In this document: positions 37,421-47,035 of the stretch, in pieces
How the letters are laid out: every line of letters begins with the position of its first letter
Position numbering within the stretch: position 1 is the stretch's first letter
NCBI GenBank assembly: GCA_009731375.1
Contig: BJOX01000319.1
Span: forward strand, 244,961-294,815
Reading direction: 5' to 3'
From: Paulinella micropora
Lineage: Eukaryota > Cercozoa > Imbricatea > Euglyphida
Length of the DNA: 49,855 nucleotides
Notes under the pieces: model-generated
What the model was told of the DNA's origin: nothing
Database searches by the model: none
Seen by the model: only the letters and a program-made list of their open reading frames with translations
Made by a program: the position numbers and the translations under genes

Positions 37421-38430
37421 TCACTCTGTCTTCCGAACGTGGTCTGTCGCGCTCCACAGGAAGTCAAAGGTCAGCCAATGTCCGGCCGTGGGCTCGTGCA
37501 CGAGGTTGTAGAACGCAGCCCTGTCTAGCGAACCCAGCCCGAAGACCGACAGCTCATAGCCGGCTGGGTCAGCCAGTCGTAGACCACCAGCGCGTCGTGC
37601 TTGAAGCGGACGGGGTCGCACGTGTCCCACGGCTGGCCCTCGCGGCGGCACCACATGGCCCGGTTGTACTCGACGACGGCGCAAACCACGCGCCGGGCCT
37701 CAAACACGGCGCGCAGGCCCGACAGGACCTCGAACTCGCAGCCCTCCGTGTCAATCTTGAGTACCAGGCTGGTGTTAGCGGGCACCAAACTCGCGGCGTG
37801 TACCAGGTCGATGTCGGTAGTCGAGTTGTCGACGCCAGCAAAATAGTGGATGGCGGCGTCCTCCTGGCCCTCGGCGTACGGCCAGGTCCCGAAGCAGCCG
37901 TTGCGCACGCGCACGCGCGCGTGCTGCGGTCTGCTGTAGTTGCCTGCCAGCACGTTGTGCACGCTAATCCTAGACAGCTCGCTCGCGGCCGCCGCGGCCT
38001 TGAGGAAGGCAACGCAGTGGGGCTGCGGTTCCACGGCTATGACAGGAACCCCTAACGAGGCGGCCAGGANNNNNNNNNNTTCCGAGAGAGGCGGCCAGGA
38101 GCGTGTAGAAGCCCGCGTTGGCGCCTATATCCAGAAAGACCTGGTCGTGCGTCCGGGCACAAGGGCGGTTGTCTGCCTTGCACTGCAACACGTCGGTTAG
38201 CAGCTGTCCGATGTGCGGTTCGCTGGTTTGCAGAAGCGCAGCATGGGGTCTACCACGCCTTTGGCTAATACTATCAGGTCCTGGTCCTCGGCCATGAAAA
38301 AGCCCCGCGAAGACCCTGGGACCCTCACTTTTACTAAACGGACGCTCTCCCCGGTGCGGAAGTAGCGCAGCGCCTGGTGCTGCCTGGCGCCCGCAAAGGT
38401 CGCCAACAGGACCAGCAGGACAGCCGCCAT
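37421..38430 (-). CDS. FkbM-family methyltransferase, membrane-anchored, with gap and frameshifts
   Basis: The ATG at 38430 begins an anchor or signal peptide (AAVLLVLLATFAGA). Two frame changes and a 10-N gap divide the gene. The parts in order are the N-terminus to about 38225, the SAM-binding segment (VFLDIGANAGFYTLLAASLG) before the gap at 38070, the core with KIDTEGCEFEVLSGLRAV typical of FkbM methyltransferases, and the C-terminus in a third frame (SVFGLGSLDRAAFYNLV) to 37421. FkbM enzymes O-methylate sugars or related substrates using S-adenosylmethionine. The anchor suggests a secretory-pathway role beside the GT32-like enzyme. The gap flanks both contain GAGGCGGCCAGGA, so little is missing. 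Confidence 0.7.
38070..38079. other. Assembly gap (10 N) with duplicated flanks
   Basis: GAGGCGGCCAGGA is present on both sides, indicating overlapping contig ends rather than missing sequence. Confidence 0.9.
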
Positions 38431-38519
38431 AAGGACCCGCAGAAATGTCCGCTTGCTAACAAATTTCTTGTTCAGACTCCACAAAATGCGGTTTGATTCA
38501 AAAAAAGATCTTGTGTGAA

Positions 38520-40290
38520 TTGAATCCAGTGAACTTTGCGCCAAGTGCACCAGGTGCCGCAATTTGTGGACACCTTTTTTTTGACGCAAAATGCGGCACA
38601 CCAAGAAAAATTTTTTTTCGCGATTTCGGCAATAAATGTTTAGCAACAGAAAAATTTTCGGGAGCCGAGGGCGGGCGGGGAAAAAAAATGTAACAAAAAA
38701 ATTCCCCGCCCGCCGGCGTCTCCCGAAAAATTTTCTTGAGCTAAATATTTATTGCCGAAATGTCCTTTGCAAAAAAATAGTTTTTTTCACAAGTTCCATG
38801 ATTCGGTGAATTTTGCGACACCTGTAAAAAACGCCGCAAATTGTGGACACTCCAGATAGACCGCAAATTGCGGCACGCAATAAAATTTTTTTTAATGAAG
38901 GACATTTCGGCAATAAATGTTTAGCAACAGAAAAATTTTCGGGAGACGAGGGCGGGCGGGGAATTTTTTTGCACCTTTAATTTTTTCCCCGCCCGACGCC
39001 GTCTCCCGAAAAATTTTCTCTGGCTAAATTTCCAGTGCCGAAATGTCCTTTGCAAAAAAAAATAATTTTTTTCACAAGTGTTCATAATCCGGTGAATTTC
39101 GCGACACCTGTGAAAAACGCCGCAACTTACGGGTGACTGATATTGCCGCAGATTGCGGCACACCAAGAAAATTTTTTTTGCAAAGGACATTTCGGTAATA
39201 AATGTTTAGCAACAGAAAAATTTTCGGGAGCCGAGGGCGGGCGGGGAAAAAAAATGTAACAAAAAAATTCCCCGCCCGCCGGCGTCTCCCGAAAAATTTT
39301 CTTTAGCTAAACATTTATTGCCGAAATGTCCTTTGCAAAAAAAATAATTTTTTTCACAAGTTCCATGATTCGGTGAATTTCGCGACACCTGTGAAAAACG
39401 CCGCAATTGTGGACACCTTTTTTTGCCGCAAAATGCGGCACTCCATTAAATTTTTTTTAATGAAGGACATTTCGGCAATATGTTTAGCAACAGAAAAATT
39501 TTCGGGAGACGAGGGCGGGCGGGGAATTTTTTTGCACCTTTAATTTTTTCCCCGCCCGACGCCGTCTCCCGAAAAATTTTCTCTGGCTAAATTTCCGGTG
39601 CCGAAATGTCCTTTGCAAAAAAATAATTTTTTTCACAAGTGTTCATAATCCGGTGAATTTCGCGACACCTGTGAAAAACGCCGCAATTTACGGGTGACTG
39701 ATATTACCCGTAATTTTGCGGCACACCAAGAATTTTTTTTTGCAAACCCTAACCAAGAATTTTTTTTGCAAAGGACATTTAGGCAATAAATGTTTAGCGA
39801 GAGAAAAATTTTCGGGAGCCGAGGGCGGGCGGGGGAAAAAAATGTAACAAAAAAAATTCCCCTCCCGCCAGCGTCTCCCGAAAAATTTTCTTGAGCTCAA
39901 CATTTATTGCCGAAATGTCCTTTGCAAAAAAAAATAATTTTTTTCACAAGTGTTCATAATCCGGTGAATTTCGCGACACCTGTGAAAAACGCCGCAATTT
40001 GTGGACACCTTTTTTTGCCGCAAAATGGCACGCCATTAAATTTTTGTTGCAAAGGACATTTCGGCAATAAATGTTTAGCGAGAGAAAAATTTTCGGGAGC
40101 CGAGGGCGGGCGGGGAAAAAAAATGTAACAAAAAAAAATTCCCCTCCCGCCGGCGTCTCCCGAAAAATTTTCTTGAGCTCAACATTTATTGCCGAAATGT
40201 CCTTTGCAAAAAAAATATTTTTTTCACAAGTGTTCCATAATCCGGTGAATTTCGCGCCAAGTGCCGCAGGCGCCGCAATTTGTGGCAAAA
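38520..40290. repeat. Array of six hairpin repeat elements, about 280-300 bp each
   Basis: Each unit has long inverted arms (GGACATTTCGGCAATAAATG...TTTTCGGGAG.CGAGGGCGGGCGGGG and its complement) around a 20-base A/T-rich loop. Units are separated by a conserved spacer that includes CCGGTGAATTTCGCGACACCTG and the palindrome-like GCCGCAAATTGCGGCA. Hairpins lie at about 38622-38765, 38900-39050, 39185-39331, 39465-39611, 39773-39920 and 40054-40202. No protein is encoded. The form resembles MITE arrays known from pithoviruses and other giant viruses; whether these move is unknown. Confidence 0.85.
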
Positions 40291-40400
40291 GGTAATGTCC
40301 GTAGATATTTGGTGAGCAAGCGCCGGGGGGTACACAGGCGCAAAAAAGCAAAAGCAAAAAAAAAGTCAGGATTTTTAATGATGACCATCAGTACACAAAT

Positions 40401-41153
40401 CTATTCTAACTCTTCGCAGTCCTCACAGAATCTCTCGCCATCCCGGTAGACCCAGTGAGAGGTGACAGGCCCCGTCACACCTTTCTGGAGCAGGTCCATC
40501 CAGGAAAGAGACCCACTGTCGTAAGTGTCATGCTTCATGTAGGCATCTCCTAACAAGTTGAGCATTTGCACCGACACTATTTGCTTCAGCATGGCCTCGA
40601 TTTCGGCGCGGCTCTGCACGCAGAATAGCTCGCCTTTCAGGGGCAGCCACGCAGAAATATTCAAGCTGCCACATTTCTCACATTCACTGTTGACGTCGTT
40701 GCTCCGCAGGCCGAGCCGGATCTTGGTTTTGTCACTGTCGAGCCTGCGGTGCCAGTAAAATTCGAGAGCTGTCGCAATGCGTTCATCCAGGTTGTAGCGT
40801 TGGCCTGCGCGGAGGTTCAGGCAGCCAGCCAGATCATAGTCAACCTCATGTTCGTAATACTGGTTGGGGGTAGCGCCGTGGAGGCTGAATTTGGACTTTC
40901 CCTTGAGGGCGATCTCTTCGATTGCGTCGGCCACTGCTTTGCGCACGCAACCCAGGTGTTCTTCCTGCGCTTCGGTCGCCAACGGGAGGAGACATTTGCG
41001 GAGGCTGCGACAGGTCGTGCCCAGCACAGCCACTGACGGCGGAGACCACGGGCACAGGTGTCGCAGCAGTTCCTCTGGTAATGTTGTCAACTGCGCCACC
41101 AACAAACCCGTATGTCCGAGCTTGGGCTTTTTCTTCACGGGAACAGCTCTCAT
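40401..41153 (-). CDS. F-box protein, paralog family copy 3 (250 aa)
   Basis: Intact from the ATG at 41153 to TAG. It carries the same N-terminal KKKPKLGHTG, F-box (TLPEELLRHLCPWSPPSVAVLG) and C-terminal WVYRDGERFC as the copy at 32493-33251. Most differences between the two are substitutions spread along the length, and two Cys pairs (CEKC; FCEDC) are retained, so the fold is probably under selection. It sits between the hairpin array and a CA-type microsatellite, as its relative sits beside a similar microsatellite, indicating duplication as part of a larger block. Likely ubiquitin-ligase adaptor. ATTAAA is about 20 bases after the stop. Confidence 0.78.
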   Translation of the reverse strand: MRAVPVKKKPKLGHTGLLVAQLTTLPEELLRHLCPWSPPSVAVLGTTCRSLRKCLLPLATEAQEEHLGCVRKAVADAIEEIALKGKSKFSLHGATPNQYYEHEVDYDLAGCLNLRAGQRYNLDERIATALEFYWHRRLDSDKTKIRLGLRSNDVNSECEKCGSLNISAWLPLKGELFCVQSRAEIEAMLKQIVSVQMLNLLGDAYMKHDTYDSGSLSWMDLLQKGVTGPVTSHWVYRDGERFCEDCEELE

Positions 41154-41279
41154 GGGCTAGCTAGTGTTCAAACACCGGAACAAACAAACAAAAAGAAAAC
41201 GGGATACAGTGATGAGAAGAAGATTTAAGGTTGGACGAGGGACAGTCCTTTTTAAAAACCCTGTCTCACTCCCATTCTC

Positions 41280-41900
41280 CAAGTTTGTGCACACTGCATG
41301 ATACACACAGAAACCACAACACGACACATTACACAAATGCATAGACCGATACACACAATTGCACAGAATGATATACACAATTCCACAGAATGATACACAC
41401 GAATGCACAGAACACACACACGCAAAATACACAGAACGACACGTGCGAACATACAAACACACACACACACAATCGCACAGAACTACACACACACGAAAAC
41501 ACACAGAACATACAAACACACACACGAATACACACAGAACATACAAACACACACACGAATACACAAAACACACACACACACACAAATACATAGAACGACA
41601 CGTGCGAATATACAAACACACACGCACAATCGCACAGAATGATACACACAGAACATACAAACACACACACGAATGCACAGAACGACAACAAACACACACA
41701 CATGAATACACAGAACATACAAACACACACACACACAATCGCACAGAATGATACACACATACACGAATAAACAAGAACTACACACACATGAATACACAGA
41801 ACGAACACACACACACACGAATACACAGAACACACACACACACACAAATACATAGAACGACACGTGCGAACATACAAACACACACACACACACACATAGT
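41280..41900. repeat. CA-type microsatellite array
   Basis: Variable units such as ACACACACGAATACACAGAAC and CACAATCGCACAGAATGATA. ORFs through it encode only repetitive His/Thr/Asn or Val/Cys sequence. Confidence 0.85.
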
Positions 41901-42039
41901 CGCTTTCTGTTTTTGTGGTGTAACAAAAAACCCGCGCATTATGTCGGCCCTCCTCCCCGCCCCACGCAGCCCATTGGGGATTCACAATGTTGAGCCCATT
42001 GGGGATGCTCAATGGGTTTTGGCATCGTAGTGGCCCCCC

Positions 42040-42560
42040 CTTACCCTGTGCGTGTGTATCGTCGTGTGAATGTGAATTTGTGTGTAAGGTGTGATGTCGT
42101 GTGATGTCGTGTGTGAGATTTTGCATGTGTGATTTTTGTCGTACATGTTTGTGCGTGTGTGTGAAAATTGTCAGTCGTACATGTGCGTAATGTGTTGTGT
42201 GCGTGTGTGAATTTTGTCGTACATGTTTGTGCGTGTGTGTGAAAATTGTCAGTCGTACATGTGTGTAATTTGTCGTGTGTGAATTTTGTCGTACATGTGT
42301 GTGTCTGTGAATTTTTGTAATGTGTCGTGTGAATCTTTGTGTGTGTGATTTTGTCGTACATGTGTAATGTGTCGCGTGTAATGTGTCGTGTGTATGTGTG
42401 ATTTTTGTCGTACATGTTTGTGTATGTGTGTCTGAAATTTGTGTGTGTAATGTGTAATGTCGTCGATGAACATAGGAGTAAATTTGCGAGTGTGAATTTT
42501 GTCGTACATGTGTGTGTGTGAAAGGTTTGTGTTTGTATGTTGTCTGTGAGAGGTCTTGTG
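42040..42560. repeat. TG-type microsatellite array with GTCGTACATGT units
   Basis: Repeated GTGTGATTTTGTCGTACATGTG and GTGAAAATTGTCAGTCGTACATG. Opposite in strand type to the CA array at 41280-41900. Confidence 0.85.
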
Positions 42561-42853
42561 TTTTTTCCGTGCGTGTGATTCCTTTTTCCTATAATCTGTT
42601 TTTTTTTGGGTGCACTCTGCGTCGGCTCATGTCGGCAGTCGTTCGCCCAGCCCTTTTCTTCTTCTTCAAATGTAAGCCCCGTAGATTTGGAGAGAACCAG
42701 TCGTGCTTCTTTTGGCCCTTGATCCACCCTACTTCGTTACTTTCTTTTTTTCATGCTACACACGCCAACGACCTTTCTTTTTAATTTTTTTGAAAACAAA
42801 GAAAACCTATTTCCCTCTCTTCCTTTTCCTCAGACCTCTTTTCGCGCGCCGTT

Positions 42854-43264
42854 TCACACACATTCTTGTGGCATCCCCTGCGGGAAATGTTCTTTGCTCA
42901 AGGCACTATTCTGCGCAAAATAGCGGCAGCTGACAGAAGTACCAAAGCGCCAGGCACTGAGGTCCTGATCAAACTGGGTTGCCTCCATGAACATGCCGTT
43001 CGCGCGAGTAATCGCGCCAGTCCACCAAGTAGACAGCGGTTGGTTAAAGGCGGCGGCGAACGCGAACATGGCGGTCGTATCCCGCAGGTTGTTCGTGCGC
43101 CACGGCAAAGGGTGGTTGAACGCGGCCGCCCTCACGAAGGCCCCGCCCGCGTCCTGCACGCGGCTGACGTCCCAGCCAGCCAGGTCCTCGTCGAACGCCG
43201 AGGCCATGGCAAAGGCCCCCCGCAACGTAATTACGTTCGACGTGTCCCAGGACCCCAAACCCCC
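42854..43264 (-). CDS. BspA-like (DUF285) repeat protein, 5' end lost in gap
   Basis: The frame is open from the gap edge to 42854. It encodes at least four 24-26-residue repeats with the DUF285 pattern, in which a Trp/Val core precedes AFxxAxAFNxxLxxW (FAMASAFDEDLAGWDVS, FAFAAAFNQPLSTWWTG, FMEATQFDQDLSAW). Such repeats occur in surface proteins of bacteria and protists and in giant viruses, where they form LRR-like solenoids. A short tail with two Cys ends the protein. The ATG at 43258 lies inside a repeat, so the true start is presumably in the 971-N gap. Function unknown; surface or adhesion roles are known for some family members. Confidence 0.75.
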   Translation of the reverse strand, partial: GGLGSWDTSNVITLRGAFAMASAFDEDLAGWDVSRVQDAGGAFVRAAAFNHPLPWRTNNLRDTTAMFAFAAAFNQPLSTWWTGAITRANGMFMEATQFDQDLSAWRFGTSVSCRYFAQNSALSKEHFPQGMPQECV

Positions 43265-44235
43265 NNNNNNNNNNNNNNNNNNNNNNNNNNNNNNNNNNNN
43301 NNNNNNNNNNNNNNNNNNNNNNNNNNNNNNNNNNNNNNNNNNNNNNNNNNNNNNNNNNNNNNNNNNNNNNNNNNNNNNNNNNNNNNNNNNNNNNNNNNNN
43401 NNNNNNNNNNNNNNNNNNNNNNNNNNNNNNNNNNNNNNNNNNNNNNNNNNNNNNNNNNNNNNNNNNNNNNNNNNNNNNNNNNNNNNNNNNNNNNNNNNNN
43501 NNNNNNNNNNNNNNNNNNNNNNNNNNNNNNNNNNNNNNNNNNNNNNNNNNNNNNNNNNNNNNNNNNNNNNNNNNNNNNNNNNNNNNNNNNNNNNNNNNNN
43601 NNNNNNNNNNNNNNNNNNNNNNNNNNNNNNNNNNNNNNNNNNNNNNNNNNNNNNNNNNNNNNNNNNNNNNNNNNNNNNNNNNNNNNNNNNNNNNNNNNNN
43701 NNNNNNNNNNNNNNNNNNNNNNNNNNNNNNNNNNNNNNNNNNNNNNNNNNNNNNNNNNNNNNNNNNNNNNNNNNNNNNNNNNNNNNNNNNNNNNNNNNNN
43801 NNNNNNNNNNNNNNNNNNNNNNNNNNNNNNNNNNNNNNNNNNNNNNNNNNNNNNNNNNNNNNNNNNNNNNNNNNNNNNNNNNNNNNNNNNNNNNNNNNNN
43901 NNNNNNNNNNNNNNNNNNNNNNNNNNNNNNNNNNNNNNNNNNNNNNNNNNNNNNNNNNNNNNNNNNNNNNNNNNNNNNNNNNNNNNNNNNNNNNNNNNNN
44001 NNNNNNNNNNNNNNNNNNNNNNNNNNNNNNNNNNNNNNNNNNNNNNNNNNNNNNNNNNNNNNNNNNNNNNNNNNNNNNNNNNNNNNNNNNNNNNNNNNNN
44101 NNNNNNNNNNNNNNNNNNNNNNNNNNNNNNNNNNNNNNNNNNNNNNNNNNNNNNNNNNNNNNNNNNNNNNNNNNNNNNNNNNNNNNNNNNNNNNNNNNNN
44201 NNNNNNNNNNNNNNNNNNNNNNNNNNNNNNNNNNN
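43265..44235. other. Assembly gap (971 N)
   Basis: It removes the 5' parts of the BspA-like gene and of the divergently oriented orphan. Confidence 0.95.
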
Positions 44236-46884
44236 AATCTCCCCGCCAACAGCTATTGGACCATAACCCACAAGGAGCGCGAGTTTCTCCAAAGCGTTAG
44301 TACACTGTGCGAAGACTCGCCTGGCAAGTTCCTGCGGCTGCGCAATCACAAGACCTTGCGCGAGGGCGCGCGGGCCGATGTCCTCAGCGTCGAACAGCCC
44401 ATCCCCGGGGGCGACTTCGCGCAGGTGTCGTGCAAGAACTTCGTGGGCGCCGCGGGACGTCGCGGCAAGAGCAAGGACTTCGTGGTGCACCCGTCGTTGC
44501 TGGCGCGGTCGCCCACGGCGAACGTGCTGGTCACCGAAGGCCTGTCGCTGCAGGAGTACGGGCTGGCGTCGACCCAGCTGACCTCGAAGCGGGGCAGGGC
44601 CTCCCGCGTGGTGCTGCGCGCGACCCTGCAGAGCCACTTCCTGTCATGGTCGGAACGCGAGCCCGTGCTGCCCGAACGAACGACCGAGTTCACCAAGGGC
44701 TCGGCGGAGGGCGCGTCGCTGCTGGCGGACCACCTGCACACCATGGCGCTGCTGCGGCTGTGCCTGGCGCGCTACTCGGTGTGCCGCCAGGTGGTCAAGA
44801 ACACGTTTGTGGTGAACCTGGNNNNNNNNNNTGTGAACCCGGCGGACAAGGCCGAAGAAACCTTGGGCGAGAAATCAGCGGGGCCGCTGATGGCGTGGCT
44901 GGAACACTGCGTACGTGCCGGCCTGGTGAGCACCAGCGTCCCGGCGCTGTTGCAAGGTTTGTTGACTAGCTCGCACAAGGCCCGCATGGGCGCCAAGTCC
45001 GACAACCGCCTGTACGTGGCGGTGGACCCCAAGTCCGAGGGCACGAACAAGAGCTTGCCGCGCTCGCTCAACTTTTTCCCGACGGGTTTCTACGTGCTGA
45101 ACACCGTGTACCTGGCTACCGACGGCGAAATGACGTTCGTCGACTGGCTGCAGCGCGAGGCCAGGAGCGAGGGCCAGCTGTGTCTGGTGCTGGAGTCGGT
45201 GCTTTCGCTAGTGTCGCGCCTGTGCGACGCCCTGGCCGTGTTCGACCCGAACGAGAAGTACTTCTTCGACCAGGGCGGGAGGCAGTCCCCCCTGCGCAAG
45301 CCGGAGACCATGAACGGCCTGCACGGTTGCGTCACGTGCACGTTCGTCAGCGCGCACAACCTCGTGCTGGTGTTCGCGGTAGACGCGCACCGGCTGGTCT
45401 GCGAAAGGATGCACACCGCCGGCCGGCACAAGTGCACGCAGAAGTCCTGTGACGTCGGCGACGAGTACCCGCTGGCGCTGCTGGACACGGAGAAAATGTT
45501 CATCGGCCCGCTGCCGCCGGCAGAAGCGAAGAAACGCCTGCACCTCATGGAGAACAACCGGGTGGTCAAGGGCGCGCAGTACTTTAGCAAGAAGGGCAGC
45601 GAAGACTTCTCGCCCGAAGTGTTAGAGAAGCTCAGGGGCGCCCTGCAGGCGGACCCGCTGAGGGAGCTCCCGGCCACGCAAAAGATGTTCACGAAGCTGC
45701 GGGACTCGGTGGACAAGCGCCTGCGCGCTGGTGAACAGAAGCAGGCCGGCAGCCAGAAGAAGAAGCAGCAGCCGGACAATGGCGAGCCAGCGCCGCGGGC
45801 CGCGCTGTACCCCCAAGCAGACTTCCGGGTCGGGGAGCTCTGCAAGCACTACGCCTGCCTAGCGGGGCCCTCGCACGGCGGGCACGGCCTTTCGCCGCAC
45901 TTCCGGTCCGTGCAGCTGCTACTGTTTGCGTCGTCGTGCTACACGCTGGAGGAGCCCTTCTCGGCGCTCCGGCGGCTGCTGGTACACAGGCTGTCCCGGT
46001 GGCTGGAGGGCTGCGCCCTGGGGGTCTTGTTGTACCTAGAAGAGGACGAGGTGTGCAGTCTGCACGGGCTGACCACGGAGGAGATCTGCTCGGCCAGCCC
46101 CTCGGCGTTGGCCATGCTAGAAGAACAGTGTACTGTCGCACACGGCGGCTGGGCGCCGGACCGCCGCCAGCACCCGGTGCTGAGGCTGCTGGATGTCGTG
46201 GCCGAGCACCCCCTGTGGGGCGACGTGGACCGCCAAACGAGTGATCAGTGGGCGGGGGCCTGCGTCGAGCTGTACCGCCGCAGGCTCAAGCCGGTTCATG
46301 ACCTGTTGCAGGAACCCGGACAAACGCAGATTGAGAGGGCCCTCACGTACTTACAAAACATCTGCGCCAGGGCAAGCCGGCCCGTGACTATAGCGCCGAC
46401 GCAGAAGCTGAGCCAGGAGCTCCTGGGCCTCGTCGGTGAAAAGCTGCGGCTCGGCGTGCCGGGGACCGTGCTCGCCGGGGGCGATTTCCTGTACGTGCCT
46501 GCGCCGGACTATGCGGCCCCCCACTACGAAGGTTGCGCGTTTGAAGCGCCCAAGAACAGGCTGCACGGCCTGGCGGCGCACTGGAACTCGGCGTGCGTGG
46601 ACGAGCTGGCGGGGCTGTCTACGCCGTCGTCCGCGCCCTTGCCCACGGCCTTCTTGAGCCTCAAGCGAGAATTCAGGGGGCAGGAGAGCGCGCCCGGGCG
46701 CGCGCCCGGGGGGGAGGCCACGAATGGCCTGTACGTAGAGGGCGACTGGGTGTGCCAGCTCCCGCCCCGCGCCGCTGCGGGCCCCGCCACGCCTTTCCAG
46801 GACGAGGACGATTTGTCCGAATCTTTGCTGTCCCCTAGTGCAGAGTCGGACCAGGTTGCTACTCGTAATCCTCCGCCAGGCTAG
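44236..46884 (+). CDS. Large orphan protein, 5' end in gap (883 aa visible)
   Basis: The frame is open from the gap edge, through the 10-N gap at 44822 (flanks share TGTGGTGAACC/TGTGAACC), to TAG at 46884. It has no long low-complexity regions except a basic linker (KQAGSQKKKQQ) near the middle. Codon use is strongly G/C-ending. Visible segments include LYVAVDPKSEGTNKSLPRSL, CVTCTFVSAHNLVLVFAVDA, a His/Cys cluster (MHTAGRHKCTQKSC) and LLYLEEDEVCSLHGLTTEEI. No family is recognised and no membrane helix is seen. It is likely a core protein of the genome judging by length and codon use, but that is inference. Confidence 0.7.
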   Translation, partial: NLPANSYWTITHKEREFLQSVSTLCEDSPGKFLRLRNHKTLREGARADVLSVEQPIPGGDFAQVSCKNFVGAAGRRGKSKDFVVHPSLLARSPTANVLVTEGLSLQEYGLASTQLTSKRGRASRVVLRATLQSHFLSWSEREPVLPERTTEFTKGSAEGASLLADHLHTMALLRLCLARYSVCRQVVKNTFVVNLXXXXVNPADKAEETLGEKSAGPLMAWLEHCVRAGLVSTSVPALLQGLLTSSHKARMGAKSDNRLYVAVDPKSEGTNKSLPRSLNFFPTGFYVLNTVYLATDGEMTFVDWLQREARSEGQLCLVLESVLSLVSRLCDALAVFDPNEKYFFDQGGRQSPLRKPETMNGLHGCVTCTFVSAHNLVLVFAVDAHRLVCERMHTAGRHKCTQKSCDVGDEYPLALLDTEKMFIGPLPPAEAKKRLHLMENNRVVKGAQYFSKKGSEDFSPEVLEKLRGALQADPLRELPATQKMFTKLRDSVDKRLRAGEQKQAGSQKKKQQPDNGEPAPRAALYPQADFRVGELCKHYACLAGPSHGGHGLSPHFRSVQLLLFASSCYTLEEPFSALRRLLVHRLSRWLEGCALGVLLYLEEDEVCSLHGLTTEEICSASPSALAMLEEQCTVAHGGWAPDRRQHPVLRLLDVVAEHPLWGDVDRQTSDQWAGACVELYRRRLKPVHDLLQEPGQTQIERALTYLQNICARASRPVTIAPTQKLSQELLGLVGEKLRLGVPGTVLAGGDFLYVPAPDYAAPHYEGCAFEAPKNRLHGLAAHWNSACVDELAGLSTPSSAPLPTAFLSLKREFRGQESAPGRAPGGEATNGLYVEGDWVCQLPPRAAAGPATPFQDEDDLSESLLSPSAESDQVATRNPPPG
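44822..44831. other. Assembly gap (10 N) inside the large orphan
   Basis: The frame is conserved across it, and the flanks are similar (GTGGTGAACC and TGTGAACC), so it probably marks overlapping contig ends. Confidence 0.9.
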
Positions 46885-47035
46885 CCACGTTGTTTTTTTT
46901 TTAGGTTGATTAAAAGAAATTTGGTGCAAAACACTTTGAATAAAAAACATACCGCTATAGTTTTTCCCTTTTTTTTTACTCGAATTTTAATACGCGGCCT
47001 GCCTCTCTCTCTCTCTCTCTCTTCTCGTCCCCTTC

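Larger units (their letters stand above)
41154..42853. other. Repeat-rich region: CA array, CATTGGG unit, TG array
   Basis: No credible gene. It repeats the plan of 33.3-34.9 kb: a leader, a CA-type array (41280-41900), the sequence GTCGCTTTC.GTTTTTG...AACAAAAA..CCGCGCATTATGTCGGCC, a short CCCATTGGGG segment (41970-42020) and a TG-type array (42040-42560). Unique sequence with poly-T follows to the BspA-like gene. Confidence 0.75.

Noticed and set aside
38520-40290. CRISPR-like array
   Set aside because: Units are 280-300 bp with long hairpins and conserved spacers; a CRISPR array has short repeats and unique spacers, and no cas gene is present.
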